A DNA stretch of 64,000 nucleotides, from contig JBGAFV010000001.1 in the NCBI GenBank assembly GCA_044227095.1, positions 496,001 through 560,000 on the forward strand, read 5' to 3'. Shown here piece after piece: positions 43,742-51,656 of the stretch. The notes below the pieces were generated by a model. It saw nothing but the letters and a program-made list of their open reading frames with translations. It was not told the origin of the DNA and did no database searches. How positions within the stretch are numbered: position 1 is the stretch's first letter; every line of letters starts with the position of its first letter. Source of the stretch: JACMLD01 sp044227095. GTDB lineage: Bacteria > Bacteroidota > Bacteroidia > Chitinophagales > Chitinophagaceae. Made by a program: the position numbers and the translations under genes.

Positions 43742-44061
43742 AGTTTATCATTATCCTTATGCCGCTGTGCATCCCTGATGATTTTCTTTTCAAAATTTTT
43801 TTGCAAAGCGTCTGTAAGGTTTACACCAGTTTGGTTAGCGAGACACATCAATACCCACAATACGTCTGCCATCTCATCTGCAATATCTTTTCCTTTATCA
43901 GTTTCCTTAAATGATTGTTCGCCATAGGTGCGTACCATTAAACGTGAAAGCTCCCCTACTTCTTCCATAAGTATGCCCAGGTTGGTAAGTTCATTAAAAT
44001 ATCGAACCCCTACTGTTTTTATCCAGCTATCCACCTGTTGTTGCGCTTCCTGTATTGTCAT
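43732..44061 (-). CDS. MazG-like nucleotide pyrophosphohydrolase
   Basis: The protein has 109 residues and the all-helical MazG fold: LGILMEEVGELSRLMVR supplies ExxE-type acidic ligands, and KGKDIADEMADVLWVLMCLA supplies the ExxD pair. Such enzymes remove pyrophosphate from non-canonical NTPs. Its start overlaps the 3' end of the globin gene by 35 bases, showing coupling. The last codons (KLIS) are written in the repeat word of the adjacent spacer. Confidence 0.9.
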   Translation of the reverse strand: MTIQEAQQQVDSWIKTVGVRYFNELTNLGILMEEVGELSRLMVRTYGEQSFKETDKGKDIADEMADVLWVLMCLANQTGVNLTDALQKNFEKKIIRDAQRHKDNDKLIS

Positions 44062-44452
44062 CCTTATAAATATTTATTGGTGAAGAATGAAGTGTTTTTA
44101 TTTTAATAACTGTTGCTACAGATATTGCTCTTTGCTTGGCCAATTCGGCATTATTACCACTATACAATTCATCCACTGTTTCTGTAAACAATTGCAACCA
44201 GCGTTTAAAGTGTTTTTCTTCCATTGCAGATTGCTTGTGCAAATTGGTATGAACTGCAATAGCATTTTTATTGTATTTATTTGTTCCCAATATAATCATC
44301 TCCCAAAAATCTGTAATAACAGGTAAATGTTCTTGCAGGTTTATTTTAGCTACTTCGGTAAAAAAATAACCAATCACTTCATCCTTTAAAGCCTTTGCAT
44401 AAAAACATTCCATGAGGTGGTAAATATCTTCCCTGGTTTCTATATCGTACAT
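44027..44452 (-). CDS. Group III truncated hemoglobin
   Basis: The protein has 141 residues and a 2-on-2 globin fold of group III, with the proximal His in EKHFKRWLQLF and the region FWEMIILGTNKYNKN that precedes it. The N-terminal half (DIYHLMECFYAKAL) is typical of the group. It binds O2 or NO; the physiological role of group III globins is not settled. The C-terminus overlaps the MazG-like gene downstream. It lies just downstream of the GxxExxY element. Confidence 0.9.
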   Translation of the reverse strand: MYDIETREDIYHLMECFYAKALKDEVIGYFFTEVAKINLQEHLPVITDFWEMIILGTNKYNKNAIAVHTNLHKQSAMEEKHFKRWLQLFTETVDELYSGNNAELAKQRAISVATVIKIKTLHSSPINIYKDDNTGSATTGG

Positions 44453-44475
44453 ATTTTATTCCTTGTTTTATTATC

Positions 44476-44909
44476 TAGCACGAACTTTTACTAATTACAC
44501 GAATTTCAAAAAACGACTCTTTTAGATGTAAGCGATTTTTCTCCAAAGTTTACAATAATTCCGAGCTTTAATCCAGATGCTTTCAGATAATTTATAGTTT
44601 AAGAAACAAAATTATTTACGATCAATGGTGTTGCTTTTACTTCCAATATAATAGAATCATAAACAATAAAATTTGCGTAATATTTATGAGGCAGTATGAT
44701 GCCCTTATAAGTAATTTCAAACTTTTCTCTCTAACAACAGAAATACCCTGGCTTTTAAATTCCAGTGCCAAAGCATCTTTATAAACGATTTCTTTAAAGG
44801 CCATACCCAATAATCTATGCACTTCCATACACACACCAATTATTTTGTAGTATTCGTCCTTAAGAATAATATCAGCCATAATTTGTGTAATTCGATATAA
44901 TTCGTGCTA
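44476..44909 (-). mobile_element. Inverted-repeat-bounded element carrying a broken GxxExxY gene
   Basis: The element is 434 bases. Its ends read inward as TAGCACGAACTTTTACTAATTACACGAA (plus strand, from 44476) and TAGCACGAATTATATCGAATTACAC (minus strand, from 44909), that is the same word TAGCACGAA plus diverged AATTACACGAA repeats. The ends abut the stop and the start codon of the enclosed gene. The right end supplies the TAG stop codon of dtd. I see no target-site duplication and no transposase. Confidence 0.55.
44506..44879 (-). pseudogene. GxxExxY-family gene with frameshift and nonsense mutation
   Basis: The gene would encode about 125 residues, the family's normal length. From the ATG at 44879 it reads KDEYYKIIGVCMEVHRLLG, then the family motif as AFKEIVY (Gly replaced by Ala), then REKS. 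A one-base deletion in a T run near 44719-44721 changes frame; the restored frame continues FEITYKGIILPHKYYA, IVYDSIILEVKAT, then meets a TAA at 44599-44601 (CAA in intact copies), and goes on TINYLKASGLKLGIIVNFGEK and KRVVF to the proper TGA at 44506. GxxExxY proteins have no established function. Confidence 0.85.
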
Positions 44910-45359
44910 TTCTTTATTTTTTGTATCGATAATAATAGTTACCGGCCCGTCATTTAATAAACTCACTTTCATATCTGCACCAAACACACCTGTGCCTATT
45001 GGCTTACCCAAATCTTTTTCAAGTTGCTGAATAAATTTTTCATAAAGAGGAATTGCTATTGGAGGCTTTGCTGCTTTTATGTAAGAGGGACGATTGCCTT
45101 TTTTAGTAGCGGCATGTAATGTAAACTGGCTGATAAGTAAAATGCTACCGTCAATTTGTTTTACATCCAAATTCATTACACCATCAGCATCGTCGAAAAT
45201 ACGCAGGTTTACAATTTTTGTACTTAACCATTCCAGGTCTTCTTCAGTATCGGCATCTTCTATGCCCGCCAATATCAGCAAACCCTTTTCTATGGCCGAG
45301 CGTATGTTACCATCTATAGACACGTTTGCATACGATACCCTTTGTACGACTGCTCTCAT
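44907..45359 (-). CDS. dtd: D-aminoacyl-tRNA deacylase
   Basis: The enzyme has 150 residues, the normal DTD length. It hydrolyses D-amino acids (and misplaced Gly) from tRNA. The two signature motifs are present: SQFTLHA and DGPVTIII (GPVT). N-terminal MRAVVQRVSYANVSIDG is typical. Its stop codon TAG is the first three bases of the inverted-repeat element downstream. It is divergent from arfB, sharing a 51-base gap that includes the palindrome GTAAATTTAC. Confidence 0.95.
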   Translation of the reverse strand: MRAVVQRVSYANVSIDGNIRSAIEKGLLILAGIEDADTEEDLEWLSTKIVNLRIFDDADGVMNLDVKQIDGSILLISQFTLHAATKKGNRPSYIKAAKPPIAIPLYEKFIQQLEKDLGKPIGTGVFGADMKVSLLNDGPVTIIIDTKNKE

Positions 45360-45410
45360 TGATTGATTATATTGTGCGTAAATTTACTATTCAACACAAT
45401 ATTAATGGTT

Positions 45411-45812
45411 ATGACAGACGTTTCTACAGAAATCGTTTTTAAAACATTCCGGAGCGGAGGAAAAGGAGGACAGAATGTAAATAAGGTAGAAACAGCCGCA
45501 GAAGGCAGTTTCAACGTATCGGCATCGGTTTTATTATCTGATGCACAAAAAGAATTATTGCTGAAAAAATTGGATAACCGCATCAATTCGGAAGGGTTTT
45601 TGCAGGTGAGAAGCCAAACGCACAGAACCCAGTTGGCCAATAAGGAAGAAGTGATTAAAAAAATGAACAGCCTGCTGGTTGAAGCGCTAAAAAAGAAAAA
45701 AGCAAGAATCGCTACAAAACCTTCGAAACAAGCAAAAGAGAAAAGGATAGAAAATAAAAAAAGGAAAAGCGATACAAAACAGCAAAGACAAAAAATCCAA
45801 TACGATCAATAA
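45411..45812 (+). CDS. arfB: ArfB-type peptidyl-tRNA hydrolase (ribosome rescue)
   Basis: About 133 residues from the ATG at 45411; ATG at 45405 is also possible, and the frame opens at 45363. The release-factor-like domain has GGKGGQNVNKVET with the catalytic GGQ. The C-terminal tail is strongly basic (KKKKARIATKPSKQAKEKR), as needed to enter the mRNA channel of a stalled ribosome. It rescues ribosomes lacking a stop codon. It is divergent from dtd, another translation-quality enzyme. Confidence 0.92.
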   Translation: MTDVSTEIVFKTFRSGGKGGQNVNKVETAAEGSFNVSASVLLSDAQKELLLKKLDNRINSEGFLQVRSQTHRTQLANKEEVIKKMNSLLVEALKKKKARIATKPSKQAKEKRIENKKRKSDTKQQRQKIQYDQ

Positions 45813-45836
45813 CAGCTGACCACTGAAATACGCACC

Positions 45837-46637
45837 ATGAAAAACCAGTTTAAAATATTCCTCTACTTCATCATTTTAGCTGCTGCATTTGCCGGTTGCT
45901 CAAAAGAATACAGCGCCAGTGGCATTGCAAAATCTACAACACCTCTGGAAGATAGTTTTAACCTAACTATCAATTTCATTCCTATGGTAGATACGTTGAA
46001 GTTAAGTTTTGACTCAACCTATCGTAATTTCTGGAAAGAAGAATACAAAGTATCTGCGTTTAAATTTTATGTAAGCAAGTTTGATCTTATCAATACAGAT
46101 TCTGGTCGCACTTACCATATAGACACTGCCAAATGCTTTCTTGTAGATGCTGCTGATTCTACAACATGGGCTGTAAAATTATTGGCACCTGCTTTTACTT
46201 ATAATCGCATTTCATTTTTGATTGGATTAGACAGTGCCCGTAACATGAGCGGAAAACAAACTGGCGCAATGGATCCTAAAAAAGGCATGTTCATTTCAAA
46301 AACAGAAGGTTATACAATGGCAAAACTGGAGGGGAGTTCTCCTATGTCTTCGCAATCTAACCAAATAGTATATAGCATTAGTGGCTTTACCGGAGATAAC
46401 AGCGTTTTGAGAAAACCAACCTTACTTTTTCCTTTTGGCAATTATCTGCAGGTATCATCTTCAGCAGGCAGCAAAAACATTATTAATATAAACGCCAATA
46501 CCAATGCCTGGTTTTTTAACCCGCACCAGATAAAAATATCTACTGTTCCTTCCTGCACTTCTCCGGGTTTAATGGCAAAAGATATTTCAGAAAATTATTC
46601 CAAAATGTTTAGTGTAGATACTGTAATTAATAATTAA
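45837..46637 (+). CDS. MbnP-family lipoprotein
   Basis: The protein has 266 residues and a lipoprotein signal (AAAFAGCSKE, Cys20). The mature sequence follows the MbnP family: FNLTINFIPMVD, a segment FKFYVSKFDL, FLVDAADSTTW, the conserved RISFLIGLDSARNMSGKQTGAMDP and GYTMAKLEG. MbnP homologues are found next to MbnH di-heme proteins and are linked to copper; no MbnH is in the window. It follows arfB by 24 bases. The role here is unknown. Confidence 0.88.
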   Translation: MKNQFKIFLYFIILAAAFAGCSKEYSASGIAKSTTPLEDSFNLTINFIPMVDTLKLSFDSTYRNFWKEEYKVSAFKFYVSKFDLINTDSGRTYHIDTAKCFLVDAADSTTWAVKLLAPAFTYNRISFLIGLDSARNMSGKQTGAMDPKKGMFISKTEGYTMAKLEGSSPMSSQSNQIVYSISGFTGDNSVLRKPTLLFPFGNYLQVSSSAGSKNIININANTNAWFFNPHQIKISTVPSCTSPGLMAKDISENYSKMFSVDTVINN

Positions 46638-46738
46638 AATCAGAAAACATAGAGAACTTATAACAAATGCACGAAATAAGGTTATCTATAACAGTTTCTA
46701 TATACGCAAAAGCTTCCATTGTTTTTGTATTCTACTAA

Positions 46739-49700
46739 TCAATTAGACAATACAGGTAAAGAATATTGCCCTTTCACACTATTATATTTCTTCAGCATTT
46801 TTTTATTTCTTTTAATGCCTGCACTGGTTGACAATCCTGCTAAAATTGTTTTTACCCAATAATTAAAAATAAATTTTTCACGGTCGCGAAGGAAAAACAT
46901 CTCAGATGTTTTATCGTTGTTTTTATGCAAAATAACACCGGCTAATGCATTGCCAATAGAAAGGATAAAACTCTTTTTGTTACTATCTTTTGAATCCAGC
47001 AGACGTACTTTAAGCCCTTTGTAATAAAAATTCATGTGGCCAACTGCTGCATATTTATTACCAACCCACATCGCATACAAAGTATCTGCATTCCCTTTAT
47101 CAACTCCTATAGATGCCAGCGGTATGGTTACAGTGCTAAATTCCGGCAATGCCATTGGTGAAACATGTACTCCTGCAAAAAAATACGATAAAGAATCTCC
47201 ATAAGCTTCTTTATAAACAAACTTATCAACCTTATAATTTATTAAACGTGCATTGGCAACAACAATAAGACTGTCTTTGCTATTGCCCCTGTTTTTAAAA
47301 TTTGTAATTACAGCATTAATATCATTTAGTGGAACTGTACCCTGTTTGCCAGATTTTATAGCAATTTCATTTACCGTTACTTTACTCCGCTTAATAACCA
47401 GAGAATCTGCAAGCAAAGGCATTTTAAGCGTATTAATCATTTCTGCGGGCATGGGCTTTTCTACGCCATGTTTAAACGGCATGCGTTTATCCCTGGTAGT
47501 TGCTAAAGAAATACTGTCGAGTACAATTTTTTTCACAGTAACAGATGAGTCTTCTGCTGTACGGTTAAACCTGATACCGCTAATATCAACAGCTTCGCCT
47601 CTTATCTCCATATAATCACCCTGCCATGCATTTGGCTTACTAAATGTTTGTTTGATATCAAGGTTTGGTAATACAGAAAATTTGCGAAGGCTTAAAAGAT
47701 CTTTTGATGGGTTCCACATTATATTCCCTGCTGTAGCAGTAATGTCTTTGCCTTTATAAATGCCATAGCCATTGCTGAGAGATAATTTATGCGTTAGCGC
47801 CTGCCATTGCATTTTCATTCCTGGACTATACCTGAAAGATTCATCAATAAAAGAACCCGATAACTTATTTGCTGTAATACCTGTGGTATCTGTTTGTTTC
47901 AAATTAACGGCTGCATCTGTCCATTTTACTGTTACAGCACTTTGCAGCGTTATTTTGCCTGAAGCATTTTTTTCTGCATTACCATTTAGCAGTGCTAATG
48001 TAGAAGCGGGTACAGCAAGATCAAGCTTTCCTTTGTTTATTGTAAGATCATTAAATCCAATTATTACTTTACTATACTGAAAAAGGTCTTTCTGCTTTTT
48101 GAATGTAGTAATATCGTCCGCATTAACATTAATACCGGTAGTAACCTGTATCGTATCGCGGCTCGTTTCATTGGTATATTTTATTGCGGCTTTTTTTACA
48201 ATAAGTTTGTCAGCTTTAAGTGCCAGAGGTATTGATACAGGTTTAGCTATGCCACTCGCTTTCGGCTCTGCATATTTTTTATAAATATCAACTATTGCAT
48301 TATCCGCTTCAATTAAAGGAAGATGCAGCAGAGAGAAATCAGTTGAATGAATGTCTGTTTTTATAGCTGCTTTTGGAAGATCTATTTTTGTATACCCTTT
48401 ATCATTTTTTATATCAGCTTTCATTTGCCGAACACTTGTTTCATATGCTGTATTAAAAATAATTTTCTCTACAGCAATATTTTTCCCGGGTGCATTAAAG
48501 GCAAAATTGTTTACAACGCCTTCAGCATTGTTCCAGGTAAAGAATTTCTTTTTTGAACCGATATTATCCAAACATATACCCGATGCATTAAATTGGAGTG
48601 TATTCTTTGCAGATGAATCATTGAAATGAATAAGATCCAAATCTATTCTTGCAATATTCAATACCGGCAAATCCTTTTGGGTTGATGTATTTGAGGCTGA
48701 AGATTGTTCTTTTTTTTGTACGTCAACAAACAACTCATGCAACTTCAGGTAATCAATCTGTACGATTTTATGATTCACATACATGTCCCAGTCCAATACT
48801 TCCCAGTACAATTTTTTTCCTTTAACTGATGTACCATTAGCAAGAGAAATATAAAATTCATCTGCCTTGTTATGTCTCCTGTCTCCTTTGAAATCGTAAT
48901 TGGTAATACCAAGATTTACTTTTGCCGATTGAACAGTTATTTGTTCTGCAGACACTTCGGGTAAAGATCTTTTAATATCAATCAAAGAATCGCTATTGAA
49001 AAGTTTATTCAGTAAAATTGAAGCATCCAGGTTTTTCATGCTCATTTTCATAGGAAAAGCCCCCGAAGCAGTATAACCGAGGTTGCCATCAATTATATTA
49101 AAATGTTGTACGTCTATTAATTCACTTAAACCATGCAGCGTTTGGTAAAAACTTTTCTTTTTTTGTTGCGACTTTTTAACTTTTACTAGGCTACTATCTG
49201 TTTGTTGTTTTGTTTTTGATTTATCGAATACAGTAATCATCGGTTTATTCAATTCGGCAGTATCTGCTACAAGCTTTTTATACATTAATGATTCAAGGCT
49301 GATATTTTTCAAATGGAGAGAAGGTGCAGTAAATGAAAAACCTTTATCACTATTATTTTTTGCAGTGGGTGCGTACACTGCATTTTTAAAAACAACATCA
49401 TTTTGTTTAAGATTAAACTCATCTACTGTAAGCTGAAATAAACTGTCTGTAGTTAAGAATGCCAGGTTTTTTAAACTGAGATCAATACTATCTGTGGTAA
49501 TTGAAGCATCATTCTTAGGCGTAATGCTCAGGTTATAGGCCCTTAAGTTTGCTTTCTGCGTTTGATAATTGGGCCTATACTTATTAATAACAGAAATTTC
49601 TCCGTCTTTAACGTCAATAAAGCCGATGCTGATGTTTGAAAAAAATTGTCCTATAATTTTACTTGCGGAACTATTATTGTCTTGTTGAGTAACTGCTTTG

Positions 49701-50593
49701 GTAGTAGATTCAATATTTAAAACCGGCCTGTAGCAAATCAATGTATCAAGCAGCAGTGCATCCTGCTCATACAAAGCAGTTAATTGTTTAGAATTGAAAA
49801 AGATTTTTTCTGCCTCTAAAGACATCGCTCTTTTTTCTCCTGATGAATCTGCATGAAATGAACAGGAGTCAAGTTCAAAAAATTGGTTCTGGCCCGAAAA
49901 ATGAAACCGCTTAAATTTTACTTCACGCCTGCCGTCTGGAAAAGCCCAATGCTGATCTGTAATAGATAAATCAATATCGTCTGAAGAAAAAAGTCGGCTG
50001 CTGTCTGCTGATTGTTTTGAGAAATTACGAATAGAAAAATTAATATTATTTACAACCAGGGGAACATTAGAACCGGACCTTGATGCCGTAAAAGATGCAT
50101 TTTGGATTTGAAAAGAACGTACTTCAAGTTGTAATAACAATTGCTGAATATTTTTTGAAATAGCCGAAGCCTGGAAACTTACAGAACTGGCCGGCTTATT
50201 ATTTAGAGCAAAATGTTCATGAGAGGTTAATTCCGGATTTAGTACAGAAAGGCTATCTATAGAAATTTTCTTATGAAAAATCAAATCGCTCCAGGACTGG
50301 ATGGCAAAATATAAAGACGGAATTTTTACAGTGTAATGCGGGGATGTATTAAGCGTATCGTTACAAAAAAGTTCTGCATTTTTTATAACGATATTTTTTT
50401 TAAGCAATGAAAATTCAATCGAAGAAAGGCCCAGCTTATAATTATTCTTCGATTCTTTTGCAACAACCAGTTGCAGAATATCTTTTAAACGATAATTAAT
50501 TATATAATACAAAACGCCAGTAGCCGCCACTATTACAAGCAATAGCGTCAATAACCATTTCCTCCATTTTTTTGATTTGCCAGGAGCGTTCAT
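46739..50593 (-). CDS. Giant AsmA/DUF748-like envelope protein
   Basis: The protein has 1,284 residues. One membrane helix lies at about 13-33; the rest would be periplasmic. The sequence is a long series of short beta-strand units with phrases typical of AsmA/TamB-like proteins, such as KISIDSLSVLNPELT, IDVKDGEISVINKY and IDVQHFNIIDGNLGY. Proteins of this superfamily form extended grooves for lipid transfer between the membranes. I infer membership from the repeated pattern; the exact subfamily is unclear. It is monocistronic. Confidence 0.75.
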   Translation of the reverse strand: MNAPGKSKKWRKWLLTLLLVIVAATGVLYYIINYRLKDILQLVVAKESKNNYKLGLSSIEFSLLKKNIVIKNAELFCNDTLNTSPHYTVKIPSLYFAIQSWSDLIFHKKISIDSLSVLNPELTSHEHFALNNKPASSVSFQASAISKNIQQLLLQLEVRSFQIQNASFTASRSGSNVPLVVNNINFSIRNFSKQSADSSRLFSSDDIDLSITDQHWAFPDGRREVKFKRFHFSGQNQFFELDSCSFHADSSGEKRAMSLEAEKIFFNSKQLTALYEQDALLLDTLICYRPVLNIESTTKAVTQQDNNSSASKIIGQFFSNISIGFIDVKDGEISVINKYRPNYQTQKANLRAYNLSITPKNDASITTDSIDLSLKNLAFLTTDSLFQLTVDEFNLKQNDVVFKNAVYAPTAKNNSDKGFSFTAPSLHLKNISLESLMYKKLVADTAELNKPMITVFDKSKTKQQTDSSLVKVKKSQQKKKSFYQTLHGLSELIDVQHFNIIDGNLGYTASGAFPMKMSMKNLDASILLNKLFNSDSLIDIKRSLPEVSAEQITVQSAKVNLGITNYDFKGDRRHNKADEFYISLANGTSVKGKKLYWEVLDWDMYVNHKIVQIDYLKLHELFVDVQKKEQSSASNTSTQKDLPVLNIARIDLDLIHFNDSSAKNTLQFNASGICLDNIGSKKKFFTWNNAEGVVNNFAFNAPGKNIAVEKIIFNTAYETSVRQMKADIKNDKGYTKIDLPKAAIKTDIHSTDFSLLHLPLIEADNAIVDIYKKYAEPKASGIAKPVSIPLALKADKLIVKKAAIKYTNETSRDTIQVTTGINVNADDITTFKKQKDLFQYSKVIIGFNDLTINKGKLDLAVPASTLALLNGNAEKNASGKITLQSAVTVKWTDAAVNLKQTDTTGITANKLSGSFIDESFRYSPGMKMQWQALTHKLSLSNGYGIYKGKDITATAGNIMWNPSKDLLSLRKFSVLPNLDIKQTFSKPNAWQGDYMEIRGEAVDISGIRFNRTAEDSSVTVKKIVLDSISLATTRDKRMPFKHGVEKPMPAEMINTLKMPLLADSLVIKRSKVTVNEIAIKSGKQGTVPLNDINAVITNFKNRGNSKDSLIVVANARLINYKVDKFVYKEAYGDSLSYFFAGVHVSPMALPEFSTVTIPLASIGVDKGNADTLYAMWVGNKYAAVGHMNFYYKGLKVRLLDSKDSNKKSFILSIGNALAGVILHKNNDKTSEMFFLRDREKFIFNYWVKTILAGLSTSAGIKRNKKMLKKYNSVKGQYSLPVLSN

Positions 50594-50686
50594 GCAATCT
50601 TTAAATAATTTTTACTAAAATGTAATTTATTGAAATATAACGTTTCATCCCAATTAATGATAAAAAAACGGCATGTAGTAGCAATT

Positions 50687-50714
50687 AAAAAGCCTTCCAT
50701 CTGGAAGGCTTTTT
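50687..50714 (-). terminator. Perfect intrinsic terminator
   Basis: Arms AAAAAGCCTTCCA (50687-50699) and TGGAAGGCTTTTT (50702-50714) form a 13-base perfect stem. It ends the coiled-coil gene at 50732 and insulates it from the AsmA-like gene. Confidence 0.85.
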
Positions 50715-50731
50715 AAAAATCAATTTTACAA

Positions 50732-51538
50732 TTATTTGCGTTTTGCAATAATAGTATCTAAAATATCTTTTTGTTTCTTTACTTCATCGGCTTGCGCTTG
50801 CTGGTCTCTTTTGTTTTGTTCAAGTTTATCAATTGTGTTTTTGAGCGACTTATCGTAATCCAATTCATCATCGGTAAGGTTTCTTAATTTCTTTTGAGCC
50901 TTGGCCATTTCCTTATCGTCTCCATTAATGTACCTTTTTATTTCCTCACTTTGTTTTTCCTGATCTTTTTTATTCTGCGCCTGTTTGTCCTGTATATTTC
51001 TCATTTTTTTCTCCAGGTCTTTTTGATCAGACACCAGGCCGTCGTATTTGCCTTGTGCTTTTTTAACCACGGCTTCCTGGTTTTTTATCTCTACTTCCAG
51101 GTTATAGGCTTCAAAAGAAGCCAGCATGCCGTCTAATAATTCTTTCCCTCCTTCAAGCTGAAGACCGGTACTATCGTTTAACTTTCTTGATTTTACATCT
51201 TCTGCGGTTTTGGCTATCATCAGGTAAACGATTGAAACATCTTTTTCTGACCTGCTTTTGCGATCTACTTTAAAATACAAATCGCTGTTGTGATCCTGGC
51301 CTTCCAGTTTATAGTTACGGTATACTTTAAAACCGCCAACACTACTACCCTTTAAACCCTTTTTATTCATGTATTCATCAATTGCCTTTTCTATTACATC
51401 TTCCGCGTAAGGAATTGTAATTCTTACATCGGGCTGAAGTGATTTCTGAAATTCTGAACGCCCTTCTACTGCTTTTGGCTGTGCGCTAACAGCGGCTGCA
51501 GCCGTCACTAAAAAAAATAAAATAAATAGTCGTTTCAT
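50732..51538 (-). CDS. Exported coiled-coil protein of unknown function
   Basis: The protein has 268 residues with a signal peptide (MKRLFILFFLVTAAAAVSAQ). Residues about 22-140 are mixed alpha/beta with a KVDRKSRSEKDVSIVYLMIAKT strand pair; residues about 145-268 are a long coiled coil rich in Lys, Gln and Asp (DLEKKMRNIQDKQAQNKKDQE). I recognise no family. It could be a periplasmic scaffold. It lies between the flippase (divergent) and the AsmA-like gene. Confidence 0.75.
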   Translation of the reverse strand: MKRLFILFFLVTAAAAVSAQPKAVEGRSEFQKSLQPDVRITIPYAEDVIEKAIDEYMNKKGLKGSSVGGFKVYRNYKLEGQDHNSDLYFKVDRKSRSEKDVSIVYLMIAKTAEDVKSRKLNDSTGLQLEGGKELLDGMLASFEAYNLEVEIKNQEAVVKKAQGKYDGLVSDQKDLEKKMRNIQDKQAQNKKDQEKQSEEIKRYINGDDKEMAKAQKKLRNLTDDELDYDKSLKNTIDKLEQNKRDQQAQADEVKKQKDILDTIIAKRK

Positions 51539-51631
51539 ACCCTTTTTTTAATTTATAATAAGATGGTTCACAATTAACTTAGGTTGCATAATAAAGAAAG
51601 TAAAAAAGAACCTTCCGCAATGCAAAAAAAC

Positions 51632-51639
51632 TACATTTG
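51632..51639 (+). promoter_or_regulatory. Bacteroidota -7 promoter box of the flippase gene
   Basis: TACATTTG matches TAnnTTTG exactly, 17 bases before the TTG start at 51657, and supports that start. Confidence 0.45.
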
Positions 51640-51656
51640 CCAAAATCTTTTGCTAA

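Noticed and set aside
44637..44879. An intact 80-residue protein
   Set aside because: The last 25 residues are frameshifted; the proper reading continues in the next frame, so it is a pseudogene of a 125-residue family.
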